Shown piece by piece: positions 36,130 to 47,522 of a stretch of 64,000 bases of DNA. How positions within the stretch are numbered: position 1 is the first letter of the stretch; the number at the start of each line of letters is the position of its first letter. The notes below the pieces were generated by a model that was not told where the DNA came from, ran no database searches, and was given only the letters and a program-made list of their open reading frames with translations. The position numbers and the translations under genes are program-made. This DNA comes from Heterostelium album PN500 (taxonomy: Eukaryota > Evosea > Eumycetozoa > Acytosteliales > Acytosteliaceae), in assembly GCF_000004825.1 (NCBI RefSeq), contig NW_008805065.1, forward strand, positions 2,224,010 to 2,288,009, in the 5' to 3' direction.

Positions 36130-36657
36130 TCAAAGAGTAGAATAATATCATTGCCTGATAAAGAAAACAACATTAAAGAACTAGCTATTAAATTTAATAC
36201 ATTAAACGATTCTATTCAAACTAATTTAGTTGAAACTAGAAACTGTTTAATCTCGTAAAGCGAGAGTGATAACAAACAAATTGTTCTTTATCGATCCAAG
36301 AAGTTTAACACAACTGAAAGGGATTACCCTGTCTTTGAACAAGAGGTTATGGCAATCAAACATGCTCTCGAATCTAACTACCATATGCTATTAGGTTTTA
36401 AGATAGTTATTCATACCGATCACCAACATATACTATTTATAAATAATAAACTTAATGACAATACAAAACCTAAATTAATTAGGTGGTTACAATACATTTT
36501 CTCTTTTAATCCAACTCTTATTTATAAGAAAGGATCTGATAATGTAATTGCTGATGGTTTAAGTCGTTACACTTACTCCACCACCATTTCCATCGATGAT
36601 AATGATCTAATTGCAATGATTGCAAATAGATATATTGAAGAAGCGACTAAATTTTGA
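36130..36657 (+). pseudogene. Ty3/gypsy-like retrotransposon RNase H remnant
   Basis: One reading frame gives 'YRSKKFNTTERDYPVFEQE', 'AIKHALESNYHMLLG', 'IHTDHQHILF', 'LIRWLQYIFSFNPTLIYKKG' and 'NVIADGLSR', the order of the RNase H part of retrotransposon pol (TDHxxL and ADxLSR blocks). The recognisable part is 36259-36600. The same frame continues upstream to about 36130 across an in-frame TAA at 36256. There is no reverse transcriptase, integrase or LTR nearby, so this is a truncated, dead fragment, probably of a Skipper-like family. Confidence 0.8.
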
Positions 36658-36692
36658 ATTTATTGATATTAACTATAGGAGTATTGTTGATC

Positions 36693-36800
36693 ACGATAGA
36701 CCAAATCCCAATCGGCGTCCGACATCTTTCCAAAGGAGACGTCTCTCAAGACACCGGCATTGTTAATGAGCACGTCGATACCAAAGCTGTTGTTGAGTGT
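36693..36800 (-). pseudogene. Fragment of peroxisomal multifunctional enzyme SDR domain
   Basis: Read on the minus strand from 36800, one frame encodes 'LNNSFGIDVLINNAGVLRD' followed by 'VSFGKMSDADWDLVYR'. This is the NNAG segment of the short-chain dehydrogenase domain of peroxisomal multifunctional enzyme type 2 (HSD17B4/MfeA-like), about 35 residues with no breaks. It starts after AG following an A tract, like an exon after its 3' splice site, and identity stops abruptly at about 36693. The fragment is GC-richer than its surroundings. It is too short to function. Confidence 0.75.
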
Positions 36801-37100
36801 CTTTTTTTTTTACAATTTTTGTACTTCAAAATATCAAATCATCCTTGGTGTAATGATGGATAGATGACCAAATCATATTATATTGTCACAATTCGATCAC
36901 TAAAAATAAATAAAGTCTCTTAAAGTTAACGTTTTGATGAATCATTAAGCACGTATTGTTAAGAATTAAAACAATGACTCACCAATTTCTTTGATTTTTA
37001 AAATTTACCCCTCGAAATTAATTTTTAATTTTCACAATATTTTCAACCAGTTTTGTTTTTAATAAATTTTGTAAATTTTCATTTGAATATTAATTAAACT

Positions 37101-38089
37101 ATGAATTTTAAACATATAATAACTATTTTATTACTTTTTGTATTAGTACAAACTGTTTATTCTTTCTTTCAAAAAGGAGATAAAGATGCTGTCTTATTAA
37201 AAGATGTAAAAGTACTTACATTGGTCGACAATAAGATGACTAGAGGTTCAAGATCATCACCGATCAAACAACTAGAGTGTGCGGGTGGAAGTGCCAGATG
37301 TCAACGTAATCTCTTACCTCAATCCGTTCAATGTCATAACATTGGATCTGGTATGTATTCTTTTTTTTGATTTAAAAATGATAATGATAATATTTTAAAG
37401 TTAACTAATCTTTTTTTACTTTTACTTTTTATAAAGATGGAACTGATGTTCAGTGGGAGTGTAAAGCAAATCTAGATACAGCTGTTCAATTTGGAAAGCT
37501 GGATGTATCATGTGAAGGATATGCATATCCTGAAGATCCATATATTTTAAAAGGATCGTGTGGATTGCGATATGAATTGGAGTATACTAACAGTGCGCTT
37601 AGAGAGAGTTACTATAAGCAAGACTGGGCAACATCGATCTTTACATTCTTTATTTGGGTGTTTGTCATTGGTGTCGTAGGATTCATCTTTTACAATATCT
37701 TCTTTGCAAGAAATGAAAACGATCGTGAAGCAAGAAGACGTCACCAACAACAACAACAACCCAATGGTGTACCATACGGTGGTTATATGAACGGTCCAAG
37801 TTATTATCCGGGTAGCGCTGGTTTTGGATCGGTTCCACCAGCACCACAAAACTATGGAAGTTCATGGGGTAACAGCAGTTGGTTGCCATTCTTGGGTGGA
37901 TTGGGTACTGGCTACGCTTTTGGAAGACCAAGATCCTCGTGGTGGGGAGGATGGAATTCACATTCCAACTATTACACTCCATCCTATCATTCTTCACCTT
38001 CATACCACCACAGCAGCAGTAGCAGTAGTAGTAGAGGTACTGGTGTAACATCTACATCAACCGGTTACTCTAGTACATCAAGAAGATAA
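37101..38089 (+). CDS. SARAF-like store-operated calcium entry regulator
   Basis: A 300-residue type I membrane protein with exons 37101-37350 and 37437-38089. Seen: signal peptide (1-21, ending VQTVYS), a luminal domain with VLLKDVKVLTLVDNKMTRGSRSSPIKQLECAGGSARC and six or so cysteines (VQCHNIGSDG, WECKANL, VSCEGYAYPEDPYILKGSCGLRYELEY), a membrane helix at about 148-172, and a cytosolic tail rich in Gly/Tyr/Ser/Trp. This matches SARAF (TMEM66), an ER protein that shuts off store-operated calcium entry in animals. The role in dictyostelids, which lack a canonical Orai as far as I know, is open. It converges on the prohibitin gene, with 120 bp between stop codons. Confidence 0.9.
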
Positions 38090-38209
38090 AAAAAAATAAT
38101 TGCGAACAAACAAAACAAATAAAATAAAATAAAAACCTTTTTTGTATATTTATTAATTAACTAAAAATGAAACATCTAAATTGTTGTTCTATTGTTGCTA
38201 AAAAAAACT

Positions 38210-39304
38210 TTATTTCATTGATGGCTCTTCGATATCGTTGAGATTCAACAAGAGTGAATCACTGCTAATGTAAACTTTGTTTTGAGACTTGGCGATGATC
38301 TGTGCGATTTCACGAGCAGCTTCAATCTTTCTGAGTTGCAAGAATGCTGGATTCTCTCTGATAGAGTCAGAGATCAATTTAGCAGATTGAGACTCTCCCT
38401 CTGCCTTTACTATAATACTTCTCTTGTCTTGTGTAGCTTTTTCAACCAAGAAACGTGCTCTCTCTGCATCTTGTTGTGCAACTTGTTTTGATTCAATAGC
38501 TGCTGCATATTCTTTACCAAAGTTCAAATGTGTCTATTATTATATTAATATTTTTTTTTTTGTTTTCTATGATCATCTGAGCTTAAGATACATACGATTG
38601 AAACATCATCTAATTCAATATGGAAATCACGAGCACGATCAACCAAACGCTTGTAGATTAAACGTGAAACTTGCTCTCTTTGAGTGATGAGTTGCGATGC
38701 ATTGAATTGAGCAACGATCGATTTGAGTACTTCATTTACAATTGATGGGAGTACTCTCTCGTCGTAGTCCTTTCCAAGAGTTCTATAGATTTCTGGGAGA
38801 TATTTGATGCTTGGTTTCGACAAAACTCTAATTGTTACATTTACCATTTGAAGATCTAATATAATAACATATTAATTAGAATATTTGTTGCTGATATTTG
38901 ATTGTTTAACACACTGCTATCTATCTTTTTCTATTTACCTTTACTTCCAGTCAATGAAGAGATTGAACGTGGCTTTGCTCTTACATCATAGATCTCTGGT
39001 CTCTCAATCCATGGAATGACAAAGTGAGTACCTTCATTGTAAACTCTATTTTTAATACCGACGAATCTATTGAATACGATAGCTCTGTGACCACCCTCAA
39101 CTGTGTAACCAATGATGTGTTAGTAATTTGCTACTATTGAATGATATCCAAGTCTATATGGCAATACTAACCATTCAATAAAGAGTTGAAAGCACCATAT
39201 AATGCAACACCAGCAACAAGCAAAGAACCAATTCCACCAACACCTCCTTTTGGTGCATTAAACTTTGGTAATGATCCTCTAATATTATTAAAATTGAAAT
39301 TCAT
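38210..39304 (-). CDS. Prohibitin-2
   Basis: Mitochondrial inner-membrane ring-scaffold protein of 292 residues. Exons: 39304-39172, 39100-38939, 38855-38596, 38533-38210. Seen: Gly-rich N-terminal anchor (about 18-38), PHB domain starting [54 protein letters not shown], and the prohibitin-2 signature of the C-terminal coiled coil ([45 protein letters not shown]). Length and motifs match PHB2 rather than PHB1. Prohibitins bind m-AAA proteases, one of which begins this window. The start at 39304 was chosen because [10 protein letters not shown] leads directly into the anchor; an upstream ATG would only add a Lys/Phe-rich frame from the leader. Confidence 0.94.
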
Positions 39305-39866
39305 TGTTATTACTAATATCAAATAGAAAAAAAATGTGTAATTAAATTGTAATGATTTTTGATGTTTGATCATCACAAATTTTTTGAAAAAATTACAAAA
39401 AAAACAATCAAATTTTAAAAATTTAAACATAATTAAAGTGTCATAGTGTTTTATTTATTCTTTGGTTGGTTTTGCACCTGCTCAGGAATGAAGATAATTA
39501 ATTGTTTGTCAAACTACTATTTTGCCCAATGCAGTTACTTTGAAAACTCGTTAGATGATTTTACAAAGTCTTTTTAAAAAAAAATATTATCTTTTGATTA
39601 AAAAAATAAAGTGATTGTCCGACTTCTATCAAATATGATAATTATATTATATTATTTTCATCTGAAGGGAAAAAAAGATAAAAATTTATTAAGAAATAAA
39701 AAAGAAAACAAATAAAATAAGCTTTTTTTTTTTTTAAAAAAAAAACAAGATTAATTAAAATTTTTAATATCTAGATTGAGAAAAATAATTAGTTGAAAAA
39801 CAAAAAGTTAGTAATAATTGTAATTTATATTATCTAAATTTGAGATACCTGTAATAAAACAAAAAC
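39305..39866. other. Divergent intergenic region
   Basis: 560 bp between the prohibitin gene and the unidentified gene at 39867. It is A/T-tract-rich, with poly-T 39724-39735 followed by poly-A. Nothing else is recognised. Confidence 0.5.
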
Positions 39867-41674
39867 ATGAGAAAACAAATTAAATATGGTGGAAGAGGTG
39901 GTAGAGCTACTATGAGACGAGGAAGAAGACAACCACAGAAAATTGAACTCCCAATTGACACAAAGCTAAGTAAACCATGTATGTATTATATAAAATAAAA
40001 AATAGACTTTACACTACATCTTTTACTAATATCTATATATTCTATATTTATAAATATAGTATTCACAAATTTAAAACATGTGTTTATAGTTGATCTTTCA
40101 AGTTACACTGGTTTAGCATGTAATGAGCTGTTACATCAATTGCTGTTTGGCGAGATTTTGAATGTTGAGGATGTCAAAGTGGTAGTTGTTATGAAAGGTA
40201 ATAAATAATAAATAATAAAAGAAACAATTATAGTTATTTACTAATCAAATATTATATTAAAGCTAAATTTGCACCACGTTGTCAGTGTGGTATTGGTGAG
40301 AGAAATGTAGATACCGCGTTCTATAAGAATAGATTCATTGTCGAGGGTCAAGGTCGTATCGTTTTAGAACCTGAAAAGACAATCTCATCCAAGAAATATC
40401 GTGATGCATTGGTCAAGTATATGTGTTCGATTGTCAGCGATCCAGTGGCAATGGTACACGTTCACTCTGAAGACTACATCGATGCTAGTTGCAAAGTCTA
40501 CTCATTGATCACACCGACCTCTGAAACCAACCAACTACTCTCCTTCTTCAAAATAGGATTCCACTTTAAGTCACCAATTGAACAGTTGGAGCAGCAACCA
40601 CAGCAACAGCAGCAGCTAACAAGTTCAACCTCTAGTTTTGGTGGTGCTCAAACCGCTAGATCTACACCATCAAAAACAACTAAATTTGGAGCATCTGCTT
40701 CAACTCCAAAGAAATCATTGAGTAGTAACAGTAGCATTCCAATCAAGAAGAAAGTGCAGGTCGTTGACAGTGGAAACAACAGCAGAGTTGGAATAGTCGG
40801 AAATGAAGCAGATGTCGATACCGTTGTGGAAAAAGTGAAACTCTGGTTGTCAAAGAGAATAAAGAACTGCACCGATATTGTTAATCTTCCAAAGACAAGA
40901 GGATCGTTGGAAGCTGCAATCAAATCATTCTGCACACTCTACAAGGAGAGTGACATCCAAACGATCTTGAGCATTCTCTACGACAGTGGCGATATCAATA
41001 TGTGTATGGTGTGCCAGAGTTGTCGTCCAACCAATCCTGGTGCTACCACTTTCTACTTTACTCACAAGCGTGTACCAGAATATCTTTTGGAGCACTGCCA
41101 CTCCATGATGTCAATGATCAATACACTGTTCACCAAGAACAAAGAGCAACCAATTCAGCTCAACACTCTTACAGCCTCGGCTTTCAAAGACAAGGTATTC
41201 GTCAACGAACAGGCAGTCGTAGACAAGTTGATACAATCGGAATATTTGAAAATTATTGTAAATAGCAATGATACCACTACTCTCAATGATAGCGGCAGTA
41301 GATATGGTGGTTATGATTATAATCAACAACAGCAACAACCACAACACAAACAAAAATTGGAATACACAGAGATTTCAAGACAAGCAGAAAACCAAATCGA
41401 TAGTTTTATGGATAAACTTGCAGGGTTGGTAGTGAATGATGCTGAAGTACCAGCAGCAATTATAGAAACAGGACCATTGCCTACCGATGATATTCCACCA
41501 GTGGTCGAGATAACAGAACAACCAAATATTTCATGGGATAACAACTTAAGTGTTTTTATCAACAACAACAACAACAACAACAATACACCAACTAAATCAC
41601 CAACAACCTCAAAGTATAAATACTTTTCAAACTCACCAAGCAGAACACCAAAAAAAGATTTCAGTTTCTTTTAA
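39867..41674 (+). CDS. Unidentified protein with Cys clusters and Gln/Ser-rich inserts
   Basis: I do not recognise this protein. Exons: 39867-39978, 40060 (or 40090)-40197, 40263-41674, giving 553 or 543 residues. The N-terminus is basic and Arg/Gly-rich (MRKQIKYGGRGGRATMRRGRRQ), perhaps for nucleic acid or a targeting role. A compact domain follows with a hydrophobic strand, KFAPRCQCGIGERNVD and KKYRDALVKYMCSIVSDPVAMVHVHSEDY. After a Gln/Ser/Thr/Lys-rich linker comes a second globular part with 'INMCMVCQSCRPTNPG' (C-x2-C-x2-C) and 'VPEYLLEHCHSMM', which could bind metal. The C-terminus is Gln/Asn-rich and ends in a basic SPSRTPKKDFSFF. Two acceptors 30 bases apart both keep frame. It may be dictyostelid-specific. 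Confidence 0.75.
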
Positions 41675-41978
41675 ACAAGTGGAAAAAAACTTAATTAATT
41701 TACATATTTTTAATTTATATTTCTAATACACTATAATTAAAAAATAAATAAATAAAATATCTTTGTATAATAAAAAAAAACTGAAATTTCAGTGGTGTGA
41801 AGCCCCAAAAAATAAAAAAAAAATAAAAAAAAAAATACAAAAGACGAAAAAAAGGATCACATGATCGTAATGATGATAAACTATCATTTTTTTTAATATC
41901 CTCTAATTTTTTTTATTTTATATTTGCAATTTTGTATATTATTTATATTTTTTTATTATATTAATATAGTATAGTAAT

Positions 41979-43217
41979 ATGCAATCTTTAAATAGATCGA
42001 TTTTAAGATCTGTGTTCAACAGTCAGAATAGAAATGCCAATTCTGTGAGGTCAACTTCGAATTTGATTTTCAAGTCATCATCATCAGGTTCAACAATGTT
42101 GTTCTCAAACAATTTGGTTTCCAAAAGTGGAATCAAGATTAGAAATTACTCTACACCAAGCAACAACAACAACACAATCATTGAAAATCCAATAAATACA
42201 TCAGGAATCAATTCCACTTCCGATATCAATGTCTCACCGAATCTCGTAGAGATGGTAGAATCTTTACCACCACCACCCAACCCAATCGTAGAGGCAATCG
42301 GAAATTTCAATAACTCAATCATAGAGTCTTTCAATCAGTTCTCTGTGAACACCGGTATCCCCTGGTGGCTTTGCATTGTCGGTGCAACCGTCGCACTTCG
42401 TTTCGTCATCCTTCCATTCACCGTCAAAACTCAACGTAGTCAGGTCAAGATGCAAAAGGTTCGTGAAGAGATGGAGAAAAACGCCCACCTCAACGATGGA
42501 ACCATGGAAGGTAGAATGAAAATGGCTTCACTCCAATCGGAACTCTCAAAGAAACACGGTGTCTCTGCACTCTCAATGATGGGACTCGGTTTGGCACAAG
42601 CTCCATTCTATATTTATTTCTTTGTTCTCGTTAGGTAATAATTAATTATATTTAAATTTCCTGTTTCGTTCTTATATTCTTATAATACTTTTACAAATGC
42701 TTTTAGATCTGCATGTATGGATTTCCCACAATATGTATCGAATGGTGGTGCACTATGGTTTAAAGATCTCTCTGTTATGGATCCAACCTATATCTTACCT
42801 GTGGCATCTTCATTTTTGCAGTTGCAAAGTGTCAGAATGAGTTTTAACGAAACAACACCATTGATTATGAAGATTATTTTCAATGGTCTATGCTTTGTGC
42901 CATTGTTTTTCACTTTGAAGTTCGCAGCAGGTCTTAATGTATACTGGTGTATCAATTCATTATTGTTCGTCATTCAAAACTATTTATTCAAACAAAATTC
43001 AGTCAAGAAATTCTTTAACATTCCAATCGTCGAGGAATCTGCAAAGAAAACAATCCAATTTGCACCAAAGACCGCAGTCACTCTTCCAGAGGATATGATC
43101 AAGGCTCAAAACGCAGAGAAACAAAAGAAGATCGAAAAATTGAAGCATGAAATCAGTACCATCAGACAAGCAAAACAGAAAGCAATGGATGAGAATTTCG
43201 GTGGAAGAAGAAAATAA
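41979..43217 (+). CDS. OXA1-like mitochondrial inner-membrane insertase
   Basis: A 388-residue member of the YidC/Oxa1/Alb3 family that inserts proteins into the inner mitochondrial membrane. Exons are 41979-42634 and 42707-43217. Seen: a Ser/Asn/Arg-rich presequence (about 1-60), a first helix WWLCIVGATVALRFVILPF (about 124-145), the long matrix loop KTQRSQVKMQKVREEMEKN, LGLAQAPFYIYFFVLVR, the LWFKDLSVMDPTYILPVASS segment, FNGLCFVPLFFTLKFAAGLNVYW, and a Lys-rich C-terminal coiled coil of the kind that binds mitoribosomes. All five membrane segments of the family can be placed. Confidence 0.94.
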
Positions 43218-43518
43218 ATTATAATAATAATAATATAAAAATCGATTTATTAAATAAATAATATAATTATATAATTTAACAACAACACCTGATGGTAATA
43301 ATATCTAGATATCACCTTTTGGAATAGGGTTTCTGACAAAAGATTATTTTTTTGATTGTAACTTTTGTGATTTTTATAACCTTCAGCCCATTTTTTTGAT
43401 CAAAAGCCACCAAAAAATTTTGATCTTTTTTTGATCAACATCGCGGTTTATTTTTATTATTTGCAACAAACCATTTTACTTTTTCTTGTTTTATTATTTA
43501 TATTATATGTACAAGAAA
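43218..43518. promoter_or_regulatory. Upstream region of glycosidase gene with TTGATC repeats
   Basis: Three TTGATC elements lie at 43396-43402, 43420-43425 and 43431-43436; the first is part of the 12-bp palindrome TTTTGATCAAAA (43394-43405). They sit 80-125 bp before the start codon and could be a repeated factor site. Confidence 0.35.
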
Positions 43519-45323
43519 ATGAAATTAATTTTAAATTTATTAATTTTCTTTGTATTTTTACAATTTGTTAATGCAGCTCAACAACAATATCAATATGGAA
43601 TTAATGGAGGATATTATGGTTGGTCAGGAGAGAAACAAAATCAATTATATGTAGAAGTAAATGTTTATTTGAAGTTTATTAAAATAACTTTGTTAACTAA
43701 TCAATTATTTTTCAAGGCTGGCATTCAATCAGCCAGAATGTTATTCCCATATTCATTCTTTGAACAATGGGGTATGAGAATTCTCATTGATAACCATAGT
43801 TTTAACAAATCTCTAGGGATGACTGATTATGTTGCTTTTCTCACCTACAATCAATCGGCAGGTGTCTACACTCTTCCAACATCTCTATACGAACCGATCT
43901 GGAGCAATGGACAGGTAAATAAAAATAACTTATGGGCTGTTTTTATTAACCAATCTGTCAGTACCTACAAGGATTACATGTAATTAATTTAAATTTAATA
44001 ATTTATAATATAAGAAACTAACAAGAAAACACTAAAAGAACTTTACTTGAAATTTGGAACGAGCCTGACTTTATAAATGATTGGAGATATTCTCTTACTT
44101 GGTGGAATTCTCCACCAACTGCACAACAGTTGGTACGTTTTGGAGGTGATATCTATACCTATATTAGATTACTAAGAATCACATATGAAGTAACAAAAAG
44201 GGTTGCTCCAAGTATCTATGTAACAGTTGGTGGTTTAGGTTATCCACAATTCTTAGATGCAGTATTAAGTAAGTTTCTTTGTTTATGATAAAAAAAAAAA
44301 CAAATTAAAAAATTTCTAAATCTTCAAAAAATAATAAGGATATACTGATAATAGTGCTGACGGTTTGACTGGTATCAATTATATTGATGCAATGTCAACA
44401 CATTTCTATCCATATTTGGCAACCAGTAAAACTGATTCCGATTCCTACGTGATGGCATACACCGAACATATCAATGCATTCAAGAATGTATCTAAAACTA
44501 GAGGTTTCAAACCTAAATATTGGGTTGTAACAGAAACTGGTGTCTCAACAAAGCCATTCGATAACTACTATGGTTCAGAAGTTCTCCAAAGAAATTACTT
44601 TATGAAGTTACCAAGTATTTCTATTATAAATGGAGTTACACAAGTAAGTAGAAATATTATATTATTAAAACAATGTATTATTCTTCGAAACTTATTTAAT
44701 TATTTTTAATCTTTAATAGAATCATGTTTTTGTAACTGGTGATACTGATAATGAATGGTTTGGTTTGTTTTATAACTTTATTGGTAAGGACTCTGCTAAA
44801 ATGAAGGATTCTGCTAAAGCTGTTAGATTTTGGAAACAAAACATGTCCAATAGAGTTAGAAGTGATTCACAATCCAATTTGCTGGTTTCACAATTACCAA
44901 GCAATGTTGTTGGACATGCTTATGTGAGCTTAACAAATTCGACCGATTTTGTATATATCATCTGGGCAAATTCATCTACCTACAAATACGATGAAGATAC
45001 ACCAAGTGTCAAAGTAACTTTGAAATCATCTGGTGAATACAAACTCATTGATTATACAGGAGCCTACTTTAAATTAGCACCGTTTTCAAACAACTCTGTT
45101 ACATTTACAGTTGATAGTACTCCAATTCTATGCTATGGTAAATATCTGTCATTAAAAAAAAAAAAAAAAACTAATCCTAATGAATTTTTTATTTTAATAA
45201 TATTTAGATACTTTCTCAACTCATAATGAAGATCCTGTTAATTCTTCATCCAAACTATATACCATCTTCACTATTTCTCTAATTGTATTATTATTAACCA
45301 TTAACTTATTATTTAATTTCTAA
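43519..45323 (+). CDS. Secreted or membrane-anchored clan-A glycosidase
   Basis: A 489-residue protein with exons 43519-43656, 43717-43979, 44039-44268, 44339-44643, 44720-45137 and 45208-45323. Seen: signal peptide (1-19, LILNLLIFFVFLQFVNA), a barrel domain with 'EIWNEPD' (Glu142, expected acid/base) and 'WVVTETG' (Glu276, expected nucleophile), 134 residues apart as in clan GH-A, then a C-terminal beta domain and a hydrophobic end (YTIFTISLIVLLLTINLLFNF) after a Ser/Asn stretch, which looks like a GPI-anchor signal or a terminal membrane helix. The substrate is unknown; families GH39, GH79 and relatives are possible. An in-frame ATG at 43507 would add four residues; 43519 has the better A-rich context. 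Confidence 0.8.
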
Positions 45324-45494
45324 TTAAATGAATGATAAAGTTAATATTTTAACAGATTTTATGTTAAAATCACTATTTAGATTATTTATATAATAATTGT
45401 TCTATTTAAAAAAAAAAAAAAAATTAGATCATTTTTAGAATGATAGTGTATCTTCTGGGTGGTGAGTCGGATATGGTTGCTTCAGAAACAACAG

Positions 45495-46835
45495 TTAAAT
45501 CTGGATTTCTGGAAGTAGCGATGGTTTTAGTTTACTATTATTAATATTATTATTACTGTTGTTCAATTCGAGACTTGGAATTGATACTGAAGCTCTCTCA
45601 ACCGGTTTAGTCTCTGGAATAATGATTGGACTCTCCAGAGAATCTTCCAACTGTTGTAATAACAATGCATCGGCCACATTCTCTACCATTATCTCTTTAT
45701 CATTTGTTGACGTTGTTGTTTCCAATTGTAAATCAGGTACTACTTGCTGATGTTGATGTTGTTGCTGTTGTAATTGTTGTTGAATTTGTTGATGTAACGA
45801 GCTTGGTGGTGTTTCCATATCGAATCTTTCTTGATAGAATAATACATGTAGTTTATCATCTTCATCGACAACAGAACTTTGATCGGATATTACATCCAAT
45901 GTCTCCAATGAACTGTTTATGGATGCTCTGCACGACGGTGGATTGTTATCGACACTTTCATTCAATAGACTACTCTTGGTTACATCCGGTAGTGTTAGAG
46001 CTGTCTGATTGTTACTCTTGACATGATCATTATCATCATTATTATTATTGGGTGAAGTACTTGTAGAATGATGTACATCATTTCCACCCATATGGTGAAG
46101 TGGATGGCGATGACAGTGGTATCATAACGGATGCATGATAGTTTGATTTACTGGTTGTCATTGTACCCTTTCTCCATGCTTTGTCAATGGCAGCCTTGTG
46201 ATTGGTGGGTGATGGTGAATTAGAGGTTGGGCGAGGTTGATGAAGCTAAATTGGGTGATGTTGATACGACGACTGATGATATTGGTACAGGTGATTGTTT
46301 TTGTTTTAGCAGTAGTAGAAGTATCATGTGTATTATTGTTATTGTTATTGTACTTATTATTTGTTGTTGTTGTTGTTGTTGTTGCTGCTGGAGGTGGAGT
46401 TGCTAAAGTTGTTGATGTTGTGGATGTTGGTGGGTTGGGTGAAGTAGAGACAACTGAAGGTGAACTATCAGTAGATGAACCTAGTTGAGAAGGATGTATC
46501 ATTTCACCAAAGAACTTGTTAAGTTTGTTTATTCTCGACTCTACTACTGGATCGGTGTTGGTATTACTACCATTCTGGTTGTTGCTACTGTTGCTACTTC
46601 GTAGAGATACACCACCGCCACCGCTACCATTGAGTGAGTTCTGAACATTCTTGAGTGGACTATTGACAATACCACCACCATTGGCATAGTTGCTGTTGTT
46701 GTTGTTGTTGTTGTTGTTCTTGAGTGAAGCAGTCAACAATGACTCTTGAATCTGCACAGAGAATCTAATCTTCTCACCATAGTCTACCTGTTCAGAGTCT
46801 AACCATTCACCAATGAATGTTTCAATTCTATTGAT
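45495..46835 (-). CDS. Ser/Thr/Asn-rich protein, frame-shifted and without a clear start
   Basis: A minus-strand gene of unknown function. It opens after an acceptor (TTTATTAG at 46836) with INRIETFIGEWLDSEQVDYGEKIRFSV, continues through Asn/Ser/Thr runs with VESRINKLNKFFGEMIHPSQLG, and ends in a Gln-rich part with LHVLFYQERFDMETPPSS and a stop at 45495. Between about 46310 and 46095 the coding signal passes through all three frames in one direction (one extra base at each of three short homopolymers), including a non-repetitive block 'HKAAIDKAWRKGTMTTSK'. No ATG exon with a usable donor is seen between 46836 and the divergent gene at 47523. It may be a real gene with assembly errors or a decaying one. 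Confidence 0.5.
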
Positions 46836-47522
46836 CTAATAAAAATAATAAAAAAATGAAAATTCTTTCGAAGGTATCTATTTATATTGGGTGTTTCTTT
46901 ATCTCTAAAATTTAGAGTAATCGATACAAAGATAAAGTTGGAACATTAAAATCAATAATAAAATATCAATACATAAAGAATTGATTTAAGTTTTTTTTAA
47001 TATAATAAATCTGATGATTTCTGACCTATAGTTTTTTAGGTATTTCATGTCGATTCGTTGCATTCGACACCCCCCTTTTTTTCCCAACAGTTTTAAATAA
47101 CCCACACCTTATTATTTTTATTTTTATTTTTGTTTATTAAATTTCATTCATGATTTGATTGCGATGATGTGATTAAACCAACAACTATAAACTCTTTCAT
47201 CTTATTTTACTAAAATACAAATAATATATGATATACCTATTAGATATATATATATTAAAATATATATATCTATAGATATAGCAATAATATAAATAAAAAC
47301 ATTATGTTTTTTTAAATCTTTAATCCATTTATCTATATTATTACAAGTTTAAATCAAATATTTCAAATAAATAGAAACAATATCAAAAAAAAATGGTAAA
47401 TAAAAAGTATATTTTTATGATTTTTTTTGTTAAACAACAACTAATTATTATTATTTAAATTATATAATTATAAGACAAAAGATAAATATGTTGATATAAA
47501 TAATATCGACTTTTTAGATTTG
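46836..47522. other. Divergent intergenic region
   Basis: 690 bp, AT-rich, with C-run followed by T-run (47070-47082) and ATATAT stretches (47240-47280). It should hold the missing 5' exon of the minus-strand gene and the promoter of the FUSC-like gene, but neither could be placed. Confidence 0.4.

Larger units (their letters stand above)
35890..37100. other. Intergenic region with gene relics
   Basis: 1.2 kb containing a Ty3/gypsy-like RNase H remnant (about 36130-36657, plus) and an SDR exon fragment (36693-36800, minus), listed separately. The rest is AT-rich DNA. CTCGTAAAGCGAG at 36252-36265 is a small hairpin at the in-frame stop of the remnant. Confidence 0.6.
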
